A stretch of DNA of 64,000 nucleotides, taken from positions 361,555 through 425,554 of the forward strand of contig JADJAH010000006.1 in assembly GCA_016704345.1 (NCBI GenBank), in the 5' to 3' direction. Each line of letters begins with the position of its first letter. Position 1 is the stretch's first letter. The DNA comes from Ignavibacteria bacterium (lineage in GTDB: Bacteria > Bacteroidota > Ignavibacteria > Tepidaquicellales > Tepidaquicellaceae). The translations under genes were made by a program, and so were the position numbers. The notes under the pieces are model-generated. The model did not search any database. It was not told the origin of the DNA and was given only the letters and a program-made list of their open reading frames with translations. Below, in pieces: positions 8,524-17,303 of this stretch.

Positions 8524-9654
8524 ATGTTAGACAAGAAAGCTGACCTGGCGGGTCCCGGAATAGGGTCGTATGAAGAGATTGAAAGGATTCTTCCTGCCAA
8601 TTACAATTCACTTCTCAGCAAAAGAGACTCGCAAGTTGCAATTTATGAGATAAAGCAATTCATAGAAAAGAATCTATGCAAAGAGCTTAATCTCATGATG
8701 GTTGAAGTTCCGCTCATCGTTGATAATGAGAGCGGTGTAAACGATATGCTGGACAGAGACGGATCGAGAACTCCCGTCGGATTCCACATCAGTAACGATA
8801 GGGGATTGAATCCCGTTGATGCACAGGTTGTACAAGCAGCAACAAAATGGAAAAGAGTCGCGCTGAAGGAGTTTGAGCTTCAGCCGGGCGAAGGTATTAA
8901 TACAGACATGAGAGCAGTGAGAAAGGACTATTTCCTTGATCATGATCATAGTTCCTATGTTGATCAATGGGATTGGGAAAAAGTGATAACACCTGAAGAC
9001 AGGAATCTTCATTATCTTAAAATGACTGTAAGAAAGATCTGGAAAGTTCTTCGTGATGCCGAACTCTTCGCACAGGAAAGATTCCCGATATTGAAAGATC
9101 CAAGGTTCCCGAATCTTCCTGATGAACTTGTATTTTTGCATGCCGAAGAAATTCTTGATATGTTCCCGGATCTTCCGAGAAAGCAAAGAGAAACAGCAAT
9201 TCTACAGAAGTATCCGGCAATATTCATAATAGGAATAGGCTGGCCACTGGCTGACGGATATCCGCATGAAAACAGAGCTGCCGACTATGATGATTGGGTA
9301 ACTGAAACCAAGATGCCTGACGGAAGGACCGGCCACGGCATCAACGGTGATATACTTGTATGGAACCATGTAACCAAGAGAAGACACGAATTATCATCGA
9401 TGGGAATAAGAGTGAATGCAGAAACACTGAAGACACAGCTTGAGCTGTCGAATCAGATGGAACTTCTGGGTACGCCTTATCACAGCGGTATAATTAATAA
9501 CATTCTTCCGCTCAGCATTGGAGGCGGTATTGGACAATCAAGGACACTGATGTTGCTCCTTAGAAAAGCACATCTTGGGGAAGTCAGTGTAACAGTTTGG
9601 CCGAGAAAGCTGAAAGAAATTTGTGTAGCGAAGAACATACATGTTCTTGAATAA
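8524..9654 (+). CDS. asnA: Aspartate--ammonia ligase (asparagine synthetase A)
   Basis: Makes asparagine from aspartate and ammonia with ATP going to AMP. Segments that match the AsnA family closely are the active-site region KWKRVAL (near residue 119), YVDQWDWEKV near 150, RAADYDDWVTE, GHGINGDILVWN, LSSMGIRV and the closing IGGGIGQSRTLMLLL. At 376 residues it is somewhat longer than the E. coli enzyme (330), mainly from an N-terminal extension of about 30 residues. An AGGAG site seven bases before the ATG supports the start. It stands alone between a palindrome and a strong terminator, so it is probably a single-gene unit. A second, glutamine-dependent enzyme (AsnB) is encoded at 30997-32661. 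Confidence 0.93.
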   Translation: MLDKKADLAGPGIGSYEEIERILPANYNSLLSKRDSQVAIYEIKQFIEKNLCKELNLMMVEVPLIVDNESGVNDMLDRDGSRTPVGFHISNDRGLNPVDAQVVQAATKWKRVALKEFELQPGEGINTDMRAVRKDYFLDHDHSSYVDQWDWEKVITPEDRNLHYLKMTVRKIWKVLRDAELFAQERFPILKDPRFPNLPDELVFLHAEEILDMFPDLPRKQRETAILQKYPAIFIIGIGWPLADGYPHENRAADYDDWVTETKMPDGRTGHGINGDILVWNHVTKRRHELSSMGIRVNAETLKTQLELSNQMELLGTPYHSGIINNILPLSIGGGIGQSRTLMLLLRKAHLGEVSVTVWPRKLKEICVAKNIHVLE

Positions 9655-9680
9655 CTGTTATAGTAAACATTGAATAATCC

Positions 9681-9720
9681 GTTCAGCCCTTGCAATTTTT
9701 TTTGCAAGGGCTGAACTTTT
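9681..9720 (+). terminator. Strong intrinsic terminator of asnA
   Basis: A perfect 15-base stem (9681-9695 with 9702-9716, arm GTTCAGCCCTTGCAA), a six-T loop and a following TTTT. It lies 26 bases after the asnA stop and rules out the TTG at 9690 as a start for the next gene. Confidence 0.9.
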
Positions 9721-9737
9721 ACAAAACCAAATGTAAA

Positions 9738-10874
9738 ATGACAAACTTTTTAATAATTGCCGGGAAATTTATTCACAGAACACTTGCTGCAACCATGATA
9801 ATTGCGATCCTGCAATTCATCTCAAGTGACTCAAGATTATTTGCACAAAATAAAGATGATTTCAAGCCCAGTTGGGAATTTGGAGGTACTGTGTTTCTGG
9901 ATTATTTCTATAAGATCAATGGAGATACAATATATTCAGGGACTGCAGATTATGCGAAGACCGAAAAAGATTTTCAGGCATTTTCATTCAGAAGAGTGAT
10001 CTTTGGTGCAAGGTACAATTTTGCAGAAAATATTTCGGCAAATACTGCTATAGAAGCAAATGATCTTCTCACTTCTACGTCAGGGGACCGGCTATTTTTT
10101 GTAAAGTTTGCAAATGCGGAGTTTAGAAAGATCTTCAAATATTCAAAGTTGCTTGCAGGTCTTTCGTCAACACCAACATATTCAATAAATGCAGAACCTG
10201 TCTGGGGCTACAGATCAATTGAGAAGACCATCACAGACATGCGCGGACTTGGTGCATCAACAGATCTTGGAGTTATGCTTACGGGAAATTTTTCGAAGGA
10301 TGAAATGTTCGGCTATTCTCTGATGATTGGAAATGGCAGAGGAACAAAGATCGCCACTAACAAAGGGAAGAAATTCTACGGAAGTCTTTTCGGTAGATTT
10401 GCCGGAAAGAAACTCATCACCGAGATTTACTCGGATTACTTCTTTGAGCCGACAGATAAATCGAAGATAACGCTAAAAGGTTTTGTCGGATATACCGATG
10501 AATCATTTGCGGCAGGAGTAGAAGTAATTAAGCAACAGCAAATGAACTATTATAAAGATACAGCGGATATATCACCATTTGGAGTTTCTGTTTTTGCTTC
10601 TGCAGTCCTTACAAAAGGCAAGCTCAAGGCATTCGCACGATATGACTTCTTTGATAATGACACAGACTTTGAACAAGGCCGATCGTATGCAATTCAGAAT
10701 TACTTTAAAGAGAATTTTATAACTTTGGGTATTGACTACATGCCGATCAAGCAATTGCACATCATGCCGAATATTTGGATTAACACATACACCGATAAAA
10801 GAACAACGGGAGCGATTGAAAGAAAACCGGATGTTGTCGGAAGAGTAACCATGGCTTACTTCTTAGTACCCTGA
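9738..10874 (+). CDS. Outer-membrane beta-barrel (porin-like) protein
   Basis: A protein of about 378 residues with an N-terminal signal sequence (hydrophobic core TLAATMIIAILQF, cleavage expected after LFAQ) and a body of alternating, aromatic-rich beta strands. It includes an early GGTVFLDYFYK strand, repeated F-x-x-x-R and L-F-G-R-F-A-G-K-type strands and a C-terminal VGRVTMAYFLVP strand. This is the pattern of an outer-membrane barrel such as a porin. I chose the ATG at 9738 because upstream starts lie inside the asnA terminator; an ATG at 9795 would give a shorter signal peptide. No specific solute can be named. Confidence 0.75.
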   Translation: MTNFLIIAGKFIHRTLAATMIIAILQFISSDSRLFAQNKDDFKPSWEFGGTVFLDYFYKINGDTIYSGTADYAKTEKDFQAFSFRRVIFGARYNFAENISANTAIEANDLLTSTSGDRLFFVKFANAEFRKIFKYSKLLAGLSSTPTYSINAEPVWGYRSIEKTITDMRGLGASTDLGVMLTGNFSKDEMFGYSLMIGNGRGTKIATNKGKKFYGSLFGRFAGKKLITEIYSDYFFEPTDKSKITLKGFVGYTDESFAAGVEVIKQQQMNYYKDTADISPFGVSVFASAVLTKGKLKAFARYDFFDNDTDFEQGRSYAIQNYFKENFITLGIDYMPIKQLHIMPNIWINTYTDKRTTGAIERKPDVVGRVTMAYFLVP

Positions 10875-10896
10875 GCAATTTTTTCTAAATTCGTTT

Positions 10897-10950
10897 AACA
10901 GTCTGTCATATATCAGAAAAACAGATATTATGCACAGACTGTTTTGTTTT
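10897..10950 (+). terminator. Hairpin terminator after the porin-like gene
   Basis: AACAGTCTGT (10897-10906) pairs with ACAGACTGTT (10934-10943), and the inner bases CATATATC/GATATTATG extend the stem imperfectly. A TTTTGTTTTG tract follows on the plus strand. Confidence 0.65.
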
Positions 10951-11110
10951 GTGTCGGACAGTTTGTTTAGAAATTTATATGATGGCTTTGCTTTTAAATG
11001 AGCTACTCAAAACGCAGTTTCATTTGTCAATCCTGAATTGCATTTTTATACAATTCAAATCTTTCCAAATACGCTCAGTCCATAAACCAAAAATCTCAAA
11101 TAGAAAAGTT

Positions 11111-12178
11111 ATGAAAAAAGTATTCTTGATAATTTTGCTGTTCATGGGTTCTATTGCGCTCTCTCAGGACCTATTGATAAATAATAATCCGTACGATAAT
11201 GCAGATGAAACAACCAAAAGCAGAAAAGCTTTTCAAAGGGAGAAATGGTTTTATGAGCAAAGAATGTATCCGGAAAATTTCATTCCTTCAGATGCCTACG
11301 AAAAGGCTTATATACAGAAAGAAGATTTGAAACGTAGTAAAGGAATTGCCATGCAGGGTGTATTTGATTCATGGAACAGTCTCGGACCAAGAACCGGTTT
11401 TTACTTTGCTTATTCTAATATTACATCGAGAATGACCACCGTTAAATATGATCCTCTCAATCCAAGTATCATCTATGCGGGAGCAGCATTTGGGGGGATA
11501 TGGAAGTCATCTAACGGGGGAAACAACTGGACAGCTATGACTGACAATGAACAGTCAATGTCATCCGGCTCAATTGCAATTGATCCGAACAACACAAATA
11601 TTGTCTATTACGGAACTGGTGAAGCTACATACAGCGCTGCTTCTTATTACGGAAGGGGAGTTTTGAAATCAACTGACGGCGGTGCAAACTGGAAAAGCTA
11701 TCCCGGAAATTTCGAAGGATTGTCATATTGTTCAAGGCTAGCCATCAGACCGGGTAACAGCTCTCAATTGCTTGCTGCAATGGGAACCGGCGGACTATAC
11801 AGGAGCACGAATTCAGGCGAAGCATGGATAAGAATTGCTTCCGGAAGATGTGATGATGTAATCTTCTCTCCTACCGGTGATACGGCTTATGCTGTAGGAA
11901 GCGGGACGGGCTATCTCATTTCATACAATGGCGGAACTACATTCAGCAGCAACGGCGCTTTGAGCATGGGTACGAGAAATCACATTGCCGTTGTAAGTCA
12001 GTTCCATCAGTTATTTATTTTGCGAGATATTCGGGTTCAAGCATCACAGTATTCAAGTCAACAAATGCCGGTTCCACATTTTCACAAATTGTTTCAGGGC
12101 AGAATTTCAGCGGCAGTCAGGCATGGTATGACTTTTACATGCATGTCAATCCGTTCGACCCGAATTACGCTTACGTAG
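11111..12178 (+). CDS. Large secreted beta-propeller protein, N-terminal part (frameshifted near 12000)
   Basis: Starts at the ATG at 11111 with a clear signal peptide (MKKVFLIILLFMGSIALSQ). After a polar pre-domain, BNR/sortilin-like propeller blades begin, with repeated W-K-S-S/T-x-x-G-G-x-N-W turns (IWKSSNGGNNW, LKSTDGGANWKS, YRSTNSGEAW). The frame is lost near 11995-12003: the reading changes to the frame of the next entry, which continues the same propeller (SVIYFARYSGSS then VFKSTNAGSTF). Adding one base near AGTCAG restores one protein of about 1,190 residues. An upstream start at 10949 would give a protein without a leading signal peptide and was rejected. Residues after about 297 of this piece are out-of-frame noise. 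Confidence 0.8.
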   Translation: MKKVFLIILLFMGSIALSQDLLINNNPYDNADETTKSRKAFQREKWFYEQRMYPENFIPSDAYEKAYIQKEDLKRSKGIAMQGVFDSWNSLGPRTGFYFAYSNITSRMTTVKYDPLNPSIIYAGAAFGGIWKSSNGGNNWTAMTDNEQSMSSGSIAIDPNNTNIVYYGTGEATYSAASYYGRGVLKSTDGGANWKSYPGNFEGLSYCSRLAIRPGNSSQLLAAMGTGGLYRSTNSGEAWIRIASGRCDDVIFSPTGDTAYAVGSGTGYLISYNGGTTFSSNGALSMGTRNHIAVVSQFHQLFILRDIRVQASQYSSQQMPVPHFHKLFQGRISAAVRHGMTFTCMSIRSTRITLT

Positions 12179-14673
12179 GTTCTGTCGACATCTGGAGAAC
12201 CACAAACGGCGGCGCTTCAAACTTCACTAATATCACAAACGGATATGGAGGCGGCAATGTGCACGTTGATCAGCACAATGTTGATTTCCATCCGACTGAC
12301 CCTCAGCAGATGCTTTGTGTGAATGACGGTGGCATCTGGAAATCAACTGACAGAGGATCGACATGGACAAATCAAAACACAAATCAGACACTTACACAGT
12401 TTTACAGAATAGCTTCCGATCCATCAAATGCTTCCCATATACTGGGCGGAACTCAGGATAACGGCACCCAAAGGACTACGGGTACTCTTAACTGGTCCGC
12501 TGCTTTTGGCGGTGACGGCGGTGAAGTATGTTTTCACTCTGTGAACAATTCTTACATTCTTGGAGAGACTCAGAACAACGGAGTATTGAGATCAACCAAC
12601 GGTGGCGCCAGCTTCTCATCAGCAACCTCCGGTCTCAGCGGATCCGCTTCATGGGTTGGGCCGTTGTTGTCTCATCCTGATTCTGCCGGCATATTTTATA
12701 CCGCAAGACAAACGGTTTTTAAATCTACAAACTGGGGTGCAAGCTGGTTCTCAATATCAACAGGGACAAGCGGGACAATTAGAGAAATGGGTATTGGAAA
12801 ATCTTCACCCAACATAATGTATGCAACTTCTTCATCATCAATCTACAGGTCAACAAACAGAGGATATACATTTGTTAATGTAACTAACGGACTTCCGGGA
12901 AAAGTAATAACGAGTGTAAATGTACATCCTGATTCATCATCAGTTGCGATACTTACTTGTTCCGGATTTGGAACTCCGAAATTTTACAAGACCACAAATC
13001 AGGGAAGCAGCTGGTTCAGCATCAGTGGCAGTTTACCTGATTCACCGATCAATGATGGTTTGATCTATTACCCAGGTGCGGCTACATCAACTTACTTTGC
13101 CGCAACTGATGTTGGTGTCTTTGTATCAAATGACTATGGTCAGAACTGGCTGGAGGTTGCTAACGGATTGCCTAACACAGTTGCAATTCATCTCGATCAT
13201 CATGCCGCTACTAATAAGCTAAGAGTAGGTACGCATGGAAGAGGTACTTTCGAAATTCAGTTAAGCAGCTTCAGCCCTGTGGATGCTGCATCAATAGATG
13301 CCGGCGTGTCCGGAGTTCAGACTTTTGCTTCGACATCAGTCAGTCCTATTGGAACTGTAAGAAACTATGGCACTACGCCTGCATCAATCAACGTTACGAG
13401 AACAATCTCCCCCGGAGGATACTCGAATACAGTATCAATTGCGTCGCTTGCTGGAGGAAGCAGTACAGATGTGACTTTCGGTGCATGGACATTTGCACAA
13501 GGGACAACATACATTGTAAGAGATTCTGTGTATTTGAACGGCGATATCAACAATTCAAATGACATTTCAACAGCCGTGCTGGTGCCATATTTAGGTCAAA
13601 CAGTTGTGAAACTTTGTGAAGGCTTCAATTCCGGTACATTTCCGCCGACAGGTTGGACAAGAAAAGTAATATCCGGAACATCAACCCATTATTGGTCGAG
13701 AAATTCTGTAAGCAGTTACGGCAAAGGAACCGGAAGTGCTGCATTTGGATTCTGGAATTCTCCTTTCGGAAGCATACAATCTCTTGAATCCCCCGTGTTT
13801 TCTACGACAATCAATGGAGACAGTCTGCAATTTGACTTTGCATATGCAGCAAGGACAAGCGGCGCAACTGATTCGCTTATTGTTGAATCATCTACAAACG
13901 GCGGAACAAGTTTTTTTGAAACTGCCAGATATTGGGGAAACAACTTCAACGGCAATTTGAATACTGCCGGCGCAAATGTTAATGAATTTATTCCTTCAAT
14001 AAGTCAGTGGTCAACCCGAAGACTCCCAACTATTGCAGGAGTTAACAAAATCAGATTCAGAGCTGTCAGTGAAAACGGCAATAACTTTTTTGTCGATTCA
14101 ATTAAGATCGCCACAAACTTTATTCAGACACCAATGCAGTTAACTGCTGCTCCGGAAGGATTTATTAATGGTCTTAACGGTAATCTCAATATGCCGGACT
14201 CCATCAGAGTTTATCTGAGAAGGATCACTAGTCCTTATGGTATTGTTGATTCGTCTTTGGGAGTTTTGGATTCAGTTACTAAATCAGCATTGGTGAATTT
14301 TTCCGGCATAGTGAGCGGAGTGTACTATGTATCTGTTAAGCACAGAAACTCCCTTGAGACATGGAGCAAAGCGGGTGGCGAGAGCGTAACAGCAGGGCAG
14401 CCGTTTGCATTTGATTTCACTGCCGGCTTGTCACAGGCATACGGATCAAATCAAACAATTGGAATTTCAGGAATAGCATGTCTCTTCAGCGGTGATGTGA
14501 ATTATGATGGAATTATAGACGCGGCTGATCTTCAGCAAATAGATAATGATGCGATTGCTTTTGTTACAGGATATGTTCAGTCAGATGTTGACGGTAATAA
14601 TTTTATAGATGCTACGGATGCATCAATCACAGATAACAATGCGGCTAATTTTGTGGGGATCGTTAGACCCTAA
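12139..14673 (+). CDS. Large secreted beta-propeller protein, C-terminal part with MAM-like and dockerin-like modules
   Basis: This frame continues the propeller of the preceding entry, and the true in-frame sequence extends back to about 12003. In order: more BNR/sortilin blades (IWRTTNGGAS, IWKSTDRGSTW, VFKSTNWGASW, IYRSTNRGYTF), a beta-sandwich with long-range similarity to CARDB domains (about 13280-13600), a MAM/jelly-roll-like module (13610-14115, W-S-R-N-S then DSLIVESSTNGG and RFRAVSENGNNFFVDSI), and a tail shared with two other proteins in this window (from about 14140). That tail contains VKHRNSLETW and two dockerin-like calcium loops, GDVNYDGIIDAADLQQIDND and SDVDGNNFIDATDASITDNN. 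The protein is probably displayed on or released from the cell surface. No T9SS PNPFNP domain is present. Confidence 0.8.
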   Translation: MHVNPFDPNYAYVGSVDIWRTTNGGASNFTNITNGYGGGNVHVDQHNVDFHPTDPQQMLCVNDGGIWKSTDRGSTWTNQNTNQTLTQFYRIASDPSNASHILGGTQDNGTQRTTGTLNWSAAFGGDGGEVCFHSVNNSYILGETQNNGVLRSTNGGASFSSATSGLSGSASWVGPLLSHPDSAGIFYTARQTVFKSTNWGASWFSISTGTSGTIREMGIGKSSPNIMYATSSSSIYRSTNRGYTFVNVTNGLPGKVITSVNVHPDSSSVAILTCSGFGTPKFYKTTNQGSSWFSISGSLPDSPINDGLIYYPGAATSTYFAATDVGVFVSNDYGQNWLEVANGLPNTVAIHLDHHAATNKLRVGTHGRGTFEIQLSSFSPVDAASIDAGVSGVQTFASTSVSPIGTVRNYGTTPASINVTRTISPGGYSNTVSIASLAGGSSTDVTFGAWTFAQGTTYIVRDSVYLNGDINNSNDISTAVLVPYLGQTVVKLCEGFNSGTFPPTGWTRKVISGTSTHYWSRNSVSSYGKGTGSAAFGFWNSPFGSIQSLESPVFSTTINGDSLQFDFAYAARTSGATDSLIVESSTNGGTSFFETARYWGNNFNGNLNTAGANVNEFIPSISQWSTRRLPTIAGVNKIRFRAVSENGNNFFVDSIKIATNFIQTPMQLTAAPEGFINGLNGNLNMPDSIRVYLRRITSPYGIVDSSLGVLDSVTKSALVNFSGIVSGVYYVSVKHRNSLETWSKAGGESVTAGQPFAFDFTAGLSQAYGSNQTIGISGIACLFSGDVNYDGIIDAADLQQIDNDAIAFVTGYVQSDVDGNNFIDATDASITDNNAANFVGIVRP

Positions 14674-14679
14674 AAGCGG

Positions 14680-14805
14680 GAATTTAGAATTGAGAATTAG
14701 GAATTAAGAATATTTCTAATGAGGGGTCTGTTGAAGATTAATAGTGGAGAGTGGAAAATTGAAAGTTGAAAGTTGAAAGGTGAGAGTTGATAGTTGATAG
14801 TGATC
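14680..14805 (+). repeat. Degenerate heptamer-type low-complexity repeat
   Basis: The gap holds near-heptameric repeats: first GAATT-rich units (14680-14712), then GAAAGTT, GAAAGTT, GAAAGGT, GAGAGTT, GATAGTT and GATAGTG in series (about 14761-14804). They are non-coding and lie after the propeller gene. Nothing else is visible in this gap. Confidence 0.6.
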
Positions 14806-14895
14806 TTTAATGTTTAATCTTGAGTGGGTAATATTATCAATCTACGATGTCTTGAACAATTCAAGATGGCTAAAGCTCTGAATGTGATTGAAATA

Positions 14896-15414
14896 TTATG
14901 AATTCATATTTTGGTTATCAATATTTGTTGAATCTGCATTTGTGATAGATAGCGACTCGCACTGCAATCTGAGTTCCAGCATTTTGGCAGCCAAAGGATG
15001 AAGATTTGTTCTGTCAATAGTTCTTAGTCTTCTCTTCCCATGCCGTTTGTCAAGCATGGCAAAAGCACTGATTATGGGATTATCGCTCTTCAATGCTTCA
15101 TCCATACTGAGGTTTATGTAACTCCAACAAGCATCCATTAAATCGTGGCGTGAAAACTCGCCTTTTTCAACTGCATTCCCTTTGTTACGCTCTTCTTGGG
15201 GAATTCGTTTATCGAGCTCAGGAGTATTCCAATTATACTTTGCGTAATTTTCAGGCGTGGAAAAATTTGCAATTTCTATTCCGTCAATAGTTATCCACCC
15301 TCGAACCATGAAGTAACTTCCTGAAGTGTATCTTGTAGTATATATTTTTACGCGCTCTCCAATACTGTCAGAAAACTTCTCTTCGACAGTTTGCTTAAGT
15401 TTGCTCCATTTCAT
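14896..15414 (-). CDS. Uncharacterised protein (possibly SF0329-like family)
   Basis: A 172-residue, probably cytoplasmic protein without signal peptide or membrane segment. The N-terminus (MKWSKLKQTVEEKFSDS) and the strand GRVKIYTTRYTSGSYF followed by GWITIDGIEIANFST resemble the small uncharacterised family annotated from Shigella SF0329, but I am recalling that likeness and cannot check it. The second half is helical and rich in charged residues (LDKRHGKRRLRTIDR). A perfect 18-base palindrome sits 17 bases upstream of the start. Its neighbours are two secreted-protein genes with no obvious link. No function can be given. Confidence 0.65.
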   Translation of the reverse strand: MKWSKLKQTVEEKFSDSIGERVKIYTTRYTSGSYFMVRGWITIDGIEIANFSTPENYAKYNWNTPELDKRIPQEERNKGNAVEKGEFSRHDLMDACWSYINLSMDEALKSDNPIISAFAMLDKRHGKRRLRTIDRTNLHPLAAKMLELRLQCESLSITNADSTNIDNQNMNS

Positions 15415-15431
15415 TCTGTTGAAATTACATC

Positions 15432-15449
15432 ATTGAAATTAATTTCAAT
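15432..15449. promoter_or_regulatory. Perfect 18-base palindrome upstream of the 14896-15414 gene
   Basis: ATTGAAATTAATTTCAAT reads the same on both strands and lies in the short gap between two minus-strand genes, 17 bases before the ATG. It could be an operator for a dimeric repressor. It is A/T-rich, so chance cannot be excluded. Confidence 0.35.
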
Positions 15450-15475
15450 TATTACAGTTGCGGTTATTTTATCAA

Positions 15476-17128
15476 TTACAATTTCTTAGTCTGAGTTAAA
15501 TTACCCGAAGACAAAGTATAAAAATATACTCCGCTTGGAAAATCCGCAGCGTTCCAGGAAACAGAGTAGATTCCTTTGTTGAGTACTGTTGAAGAAAGGG
15601 TCTCAACAATCTGACCTCTGACGTTGTATATAATCAAGGAAGTGAAATTTTTCTCAGGCAGTTCAAATTCAATTGTTGTCTCAGGATTAAACGGATTTGG
15701 ATAATTCTGTTGGAGTTCAAAGTTATCAACAAGTTCCGATCCTGACGTTGCAATTGATGTAGGTATTTCGCTAGTGTCAATTTCTACATTAAACATTATT
15801 CCACCGCTTCCAAACTGCCTCGCATGTACAGCCTTTCCGCTTGCGACCACAGTTCTGCCGTCGGTTGAAGTTCCGCATGCAAAGAATGAGCCGGGCGTTT
15901 CGACTCTGAATAATGGAATGTTCCCAAAGAATGTCTTGAAGATGAAGAGGTCCGGTGATGCACCGTTAAAGTCACCCCATGAGGCAGCGGCAAGAATGCT
16001 TCCGCTTTGTGAAAATGATAATGCGTTCACCTCATCCCCGCATCCTGCAAATGTCCATTGTGGAGTACCTGAGCCGGATCTTTTGAATACCTTCACTTTT
16101 CCGTCATATGAACTTGAGGTAACAAAATTCAAAGTTCCTGCTGCGATATACTCGCCATTGTAGTTTATGTCAACTGATGTGTACCAGTTGAAGAATTGAC
16201 CGGGAGGTTCCTGATTTTGCCAAAGGAAATTATAAGTTGAACCGGAACGCTGATAGACACGCAAAATACCGGAGTAATTGATTGTTGCAATTACACTACC
16301 ATCGCCGCTTATCGCTTGCGGAGATTGCGTGCCGCTGCTTGGACTAGACGGATTGATGAGACCGCTATATATGATCTGACCTGTATAAGAATTCATCACA
16401 TAGAATTCAGCGTAAGTGTTTACGATCACAAGCGAATCATTACCGGACATTCTTACTCCTTGAACAGAGCCGCCTCCGGTTGTGATTGTCGGCTGCAATC
16501 TCTTCTTCCACACAGGGGTTGTAGAAGTTGAATTGAATCCGAATATTGTACTTGAGTCATTTCGTGAGACACTTGCAACTAGAAACTGACCATTCCTTGA
16601 TAAATCAAGATTTGTTGCAATGCCAGTATCGCCAAGTTGCGTTAGATCAAAATTGAAGAACGGTGTATTGCTTGCATTCGTAAACATCAGAATATTGAGA
16701 TTAGAACCCAAAGCAATAACACCGCCTGTATCGGAGATCGAGACAAAGTTAATGTAGCTTCCCTGTCCGGTAACGTATTCCCACAATGGAACTGAACTCG
16801 AATTATCATGAAGTGAGATTCTGTGATTATTCAGCATCCATCCCACTACGCTGTATTTGCCGTTGCCGCTTATAACACATTTCTCGCCAACTGCCGCAGG
16901 TTCGAAGTAAGACCATCTCACTGAGCTTGACAAAGGCATATCTGTTTGAACAATACTATTCGCTTCAATTCCTGGTACTCCGAATTGATTAAACCTTTCC
17001 GGCACTACAATCACTTTGCTGACTGCAATACCGTTTTCAGTTGTTACAACTTTGTGCTTTCCCGGAAATAGATCCTGAGCGAATGATGTTGAGGAGAGAA
17101 TCAGAAGAAATAAGACAAGCTTAAACAT
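15476..17128 (-). CDS. T9SS-secreted WD40/PQQ-like beta-propeller protein
   Basis: About 550 residues. A signal peptide (MFKLVLFLLILSSTSFAQ) is followed by about 400 residues of repeated beta-propeller blades (repeated VSISDTGG, LSRNGQFLVASVSR and LSFSQSGSILAAASW segments, WD40/YVTN-like). The last 80 residues are a textbook type A T9SS sorting domain: LQQNYPNPFNPETTIEFELP, then V-R-G-Q, WNA and SGVYFYTL. This predicts export across the outer membrane by the Por system. I chose the second ATG at 17128 because AAAGGA lies six bases before it; the ATG at 17143 lacks a site. No enzyme active site is visible, so the role is probably binding or structural. Confidence 0.85.
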   Translation of the reverse strand: MFKLVLFLLILSSTSFAQDLFPGKHKVVTTENGIAVSKVIVVPERFNQFGVPGIEANSIVQTDMPLSSSVRWSYFEPAAVGEKCVISGNGKYSVVGWMLNNHRISLHDNSSSVPLWEYVTGQGSYINFVSISDTGGVIALGSNLNILMFTNASNTPFFNFDLTQLGDTGIATNLDLSRNGQFLVASVSRNDSSTIFGFNSTSTTPVWKKRLQPTITTGGGSVQGVRMSGNDSLVIVNTYAEFYVMNSYTGQIIYSGLINPSSPSSGTQSPQAISGDGSVIATINYSGILRVYQRSGSTYNFLWQNQEPPGQFFNWYTSVDINYNGEYIAAGTLNFVTSSSYDGKVKVFKRSGSGTPQWTFAGCGDEVNALSFSQSGSILAAASWGDFNGASPDLFIFKTFFGNIPLFRVETPGSFFACGTSTDGRTVVASGKAVHARQFGSGGIMFNVEIDTSEIPTSIATSGSELVDNFELQQNYPNPFNPETTIEFELPEKNFTSLIIYNVRGQIVETLSSTVLNKGIYSVSWNAADFPSGVYFYTLSSGNLTQTKKL

Positions 17129-17303
17129 GATCAGTCCTTTCATTATTTGAAAAGTTAAGAATCACTGTTTGTAAACTGCATGCCTGAAGTTAATCAAGCA
17201 GGCAAACAATCGCATTTGTTGCAACTTCACAATTCTTTCTCAAGAAGTCAAATAAATTATTATTACGGAAGGAGATTGGACTGCAATGCATTAATCTGCC
17301 TGA

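Noticed and set aside
9690..9737. TTG start for the porin-like gene at 9690
   Set aside because: It lies inside the 15-base stem of the asnA terminator. The ATG at 9738 gives a normal signal peptide.
10949..11110. Longer N-terminus of the 11111 propeller protein
   Set aside because: It would place a signal peptide internally; the ATG at 11111 starts a clean signal peptide.
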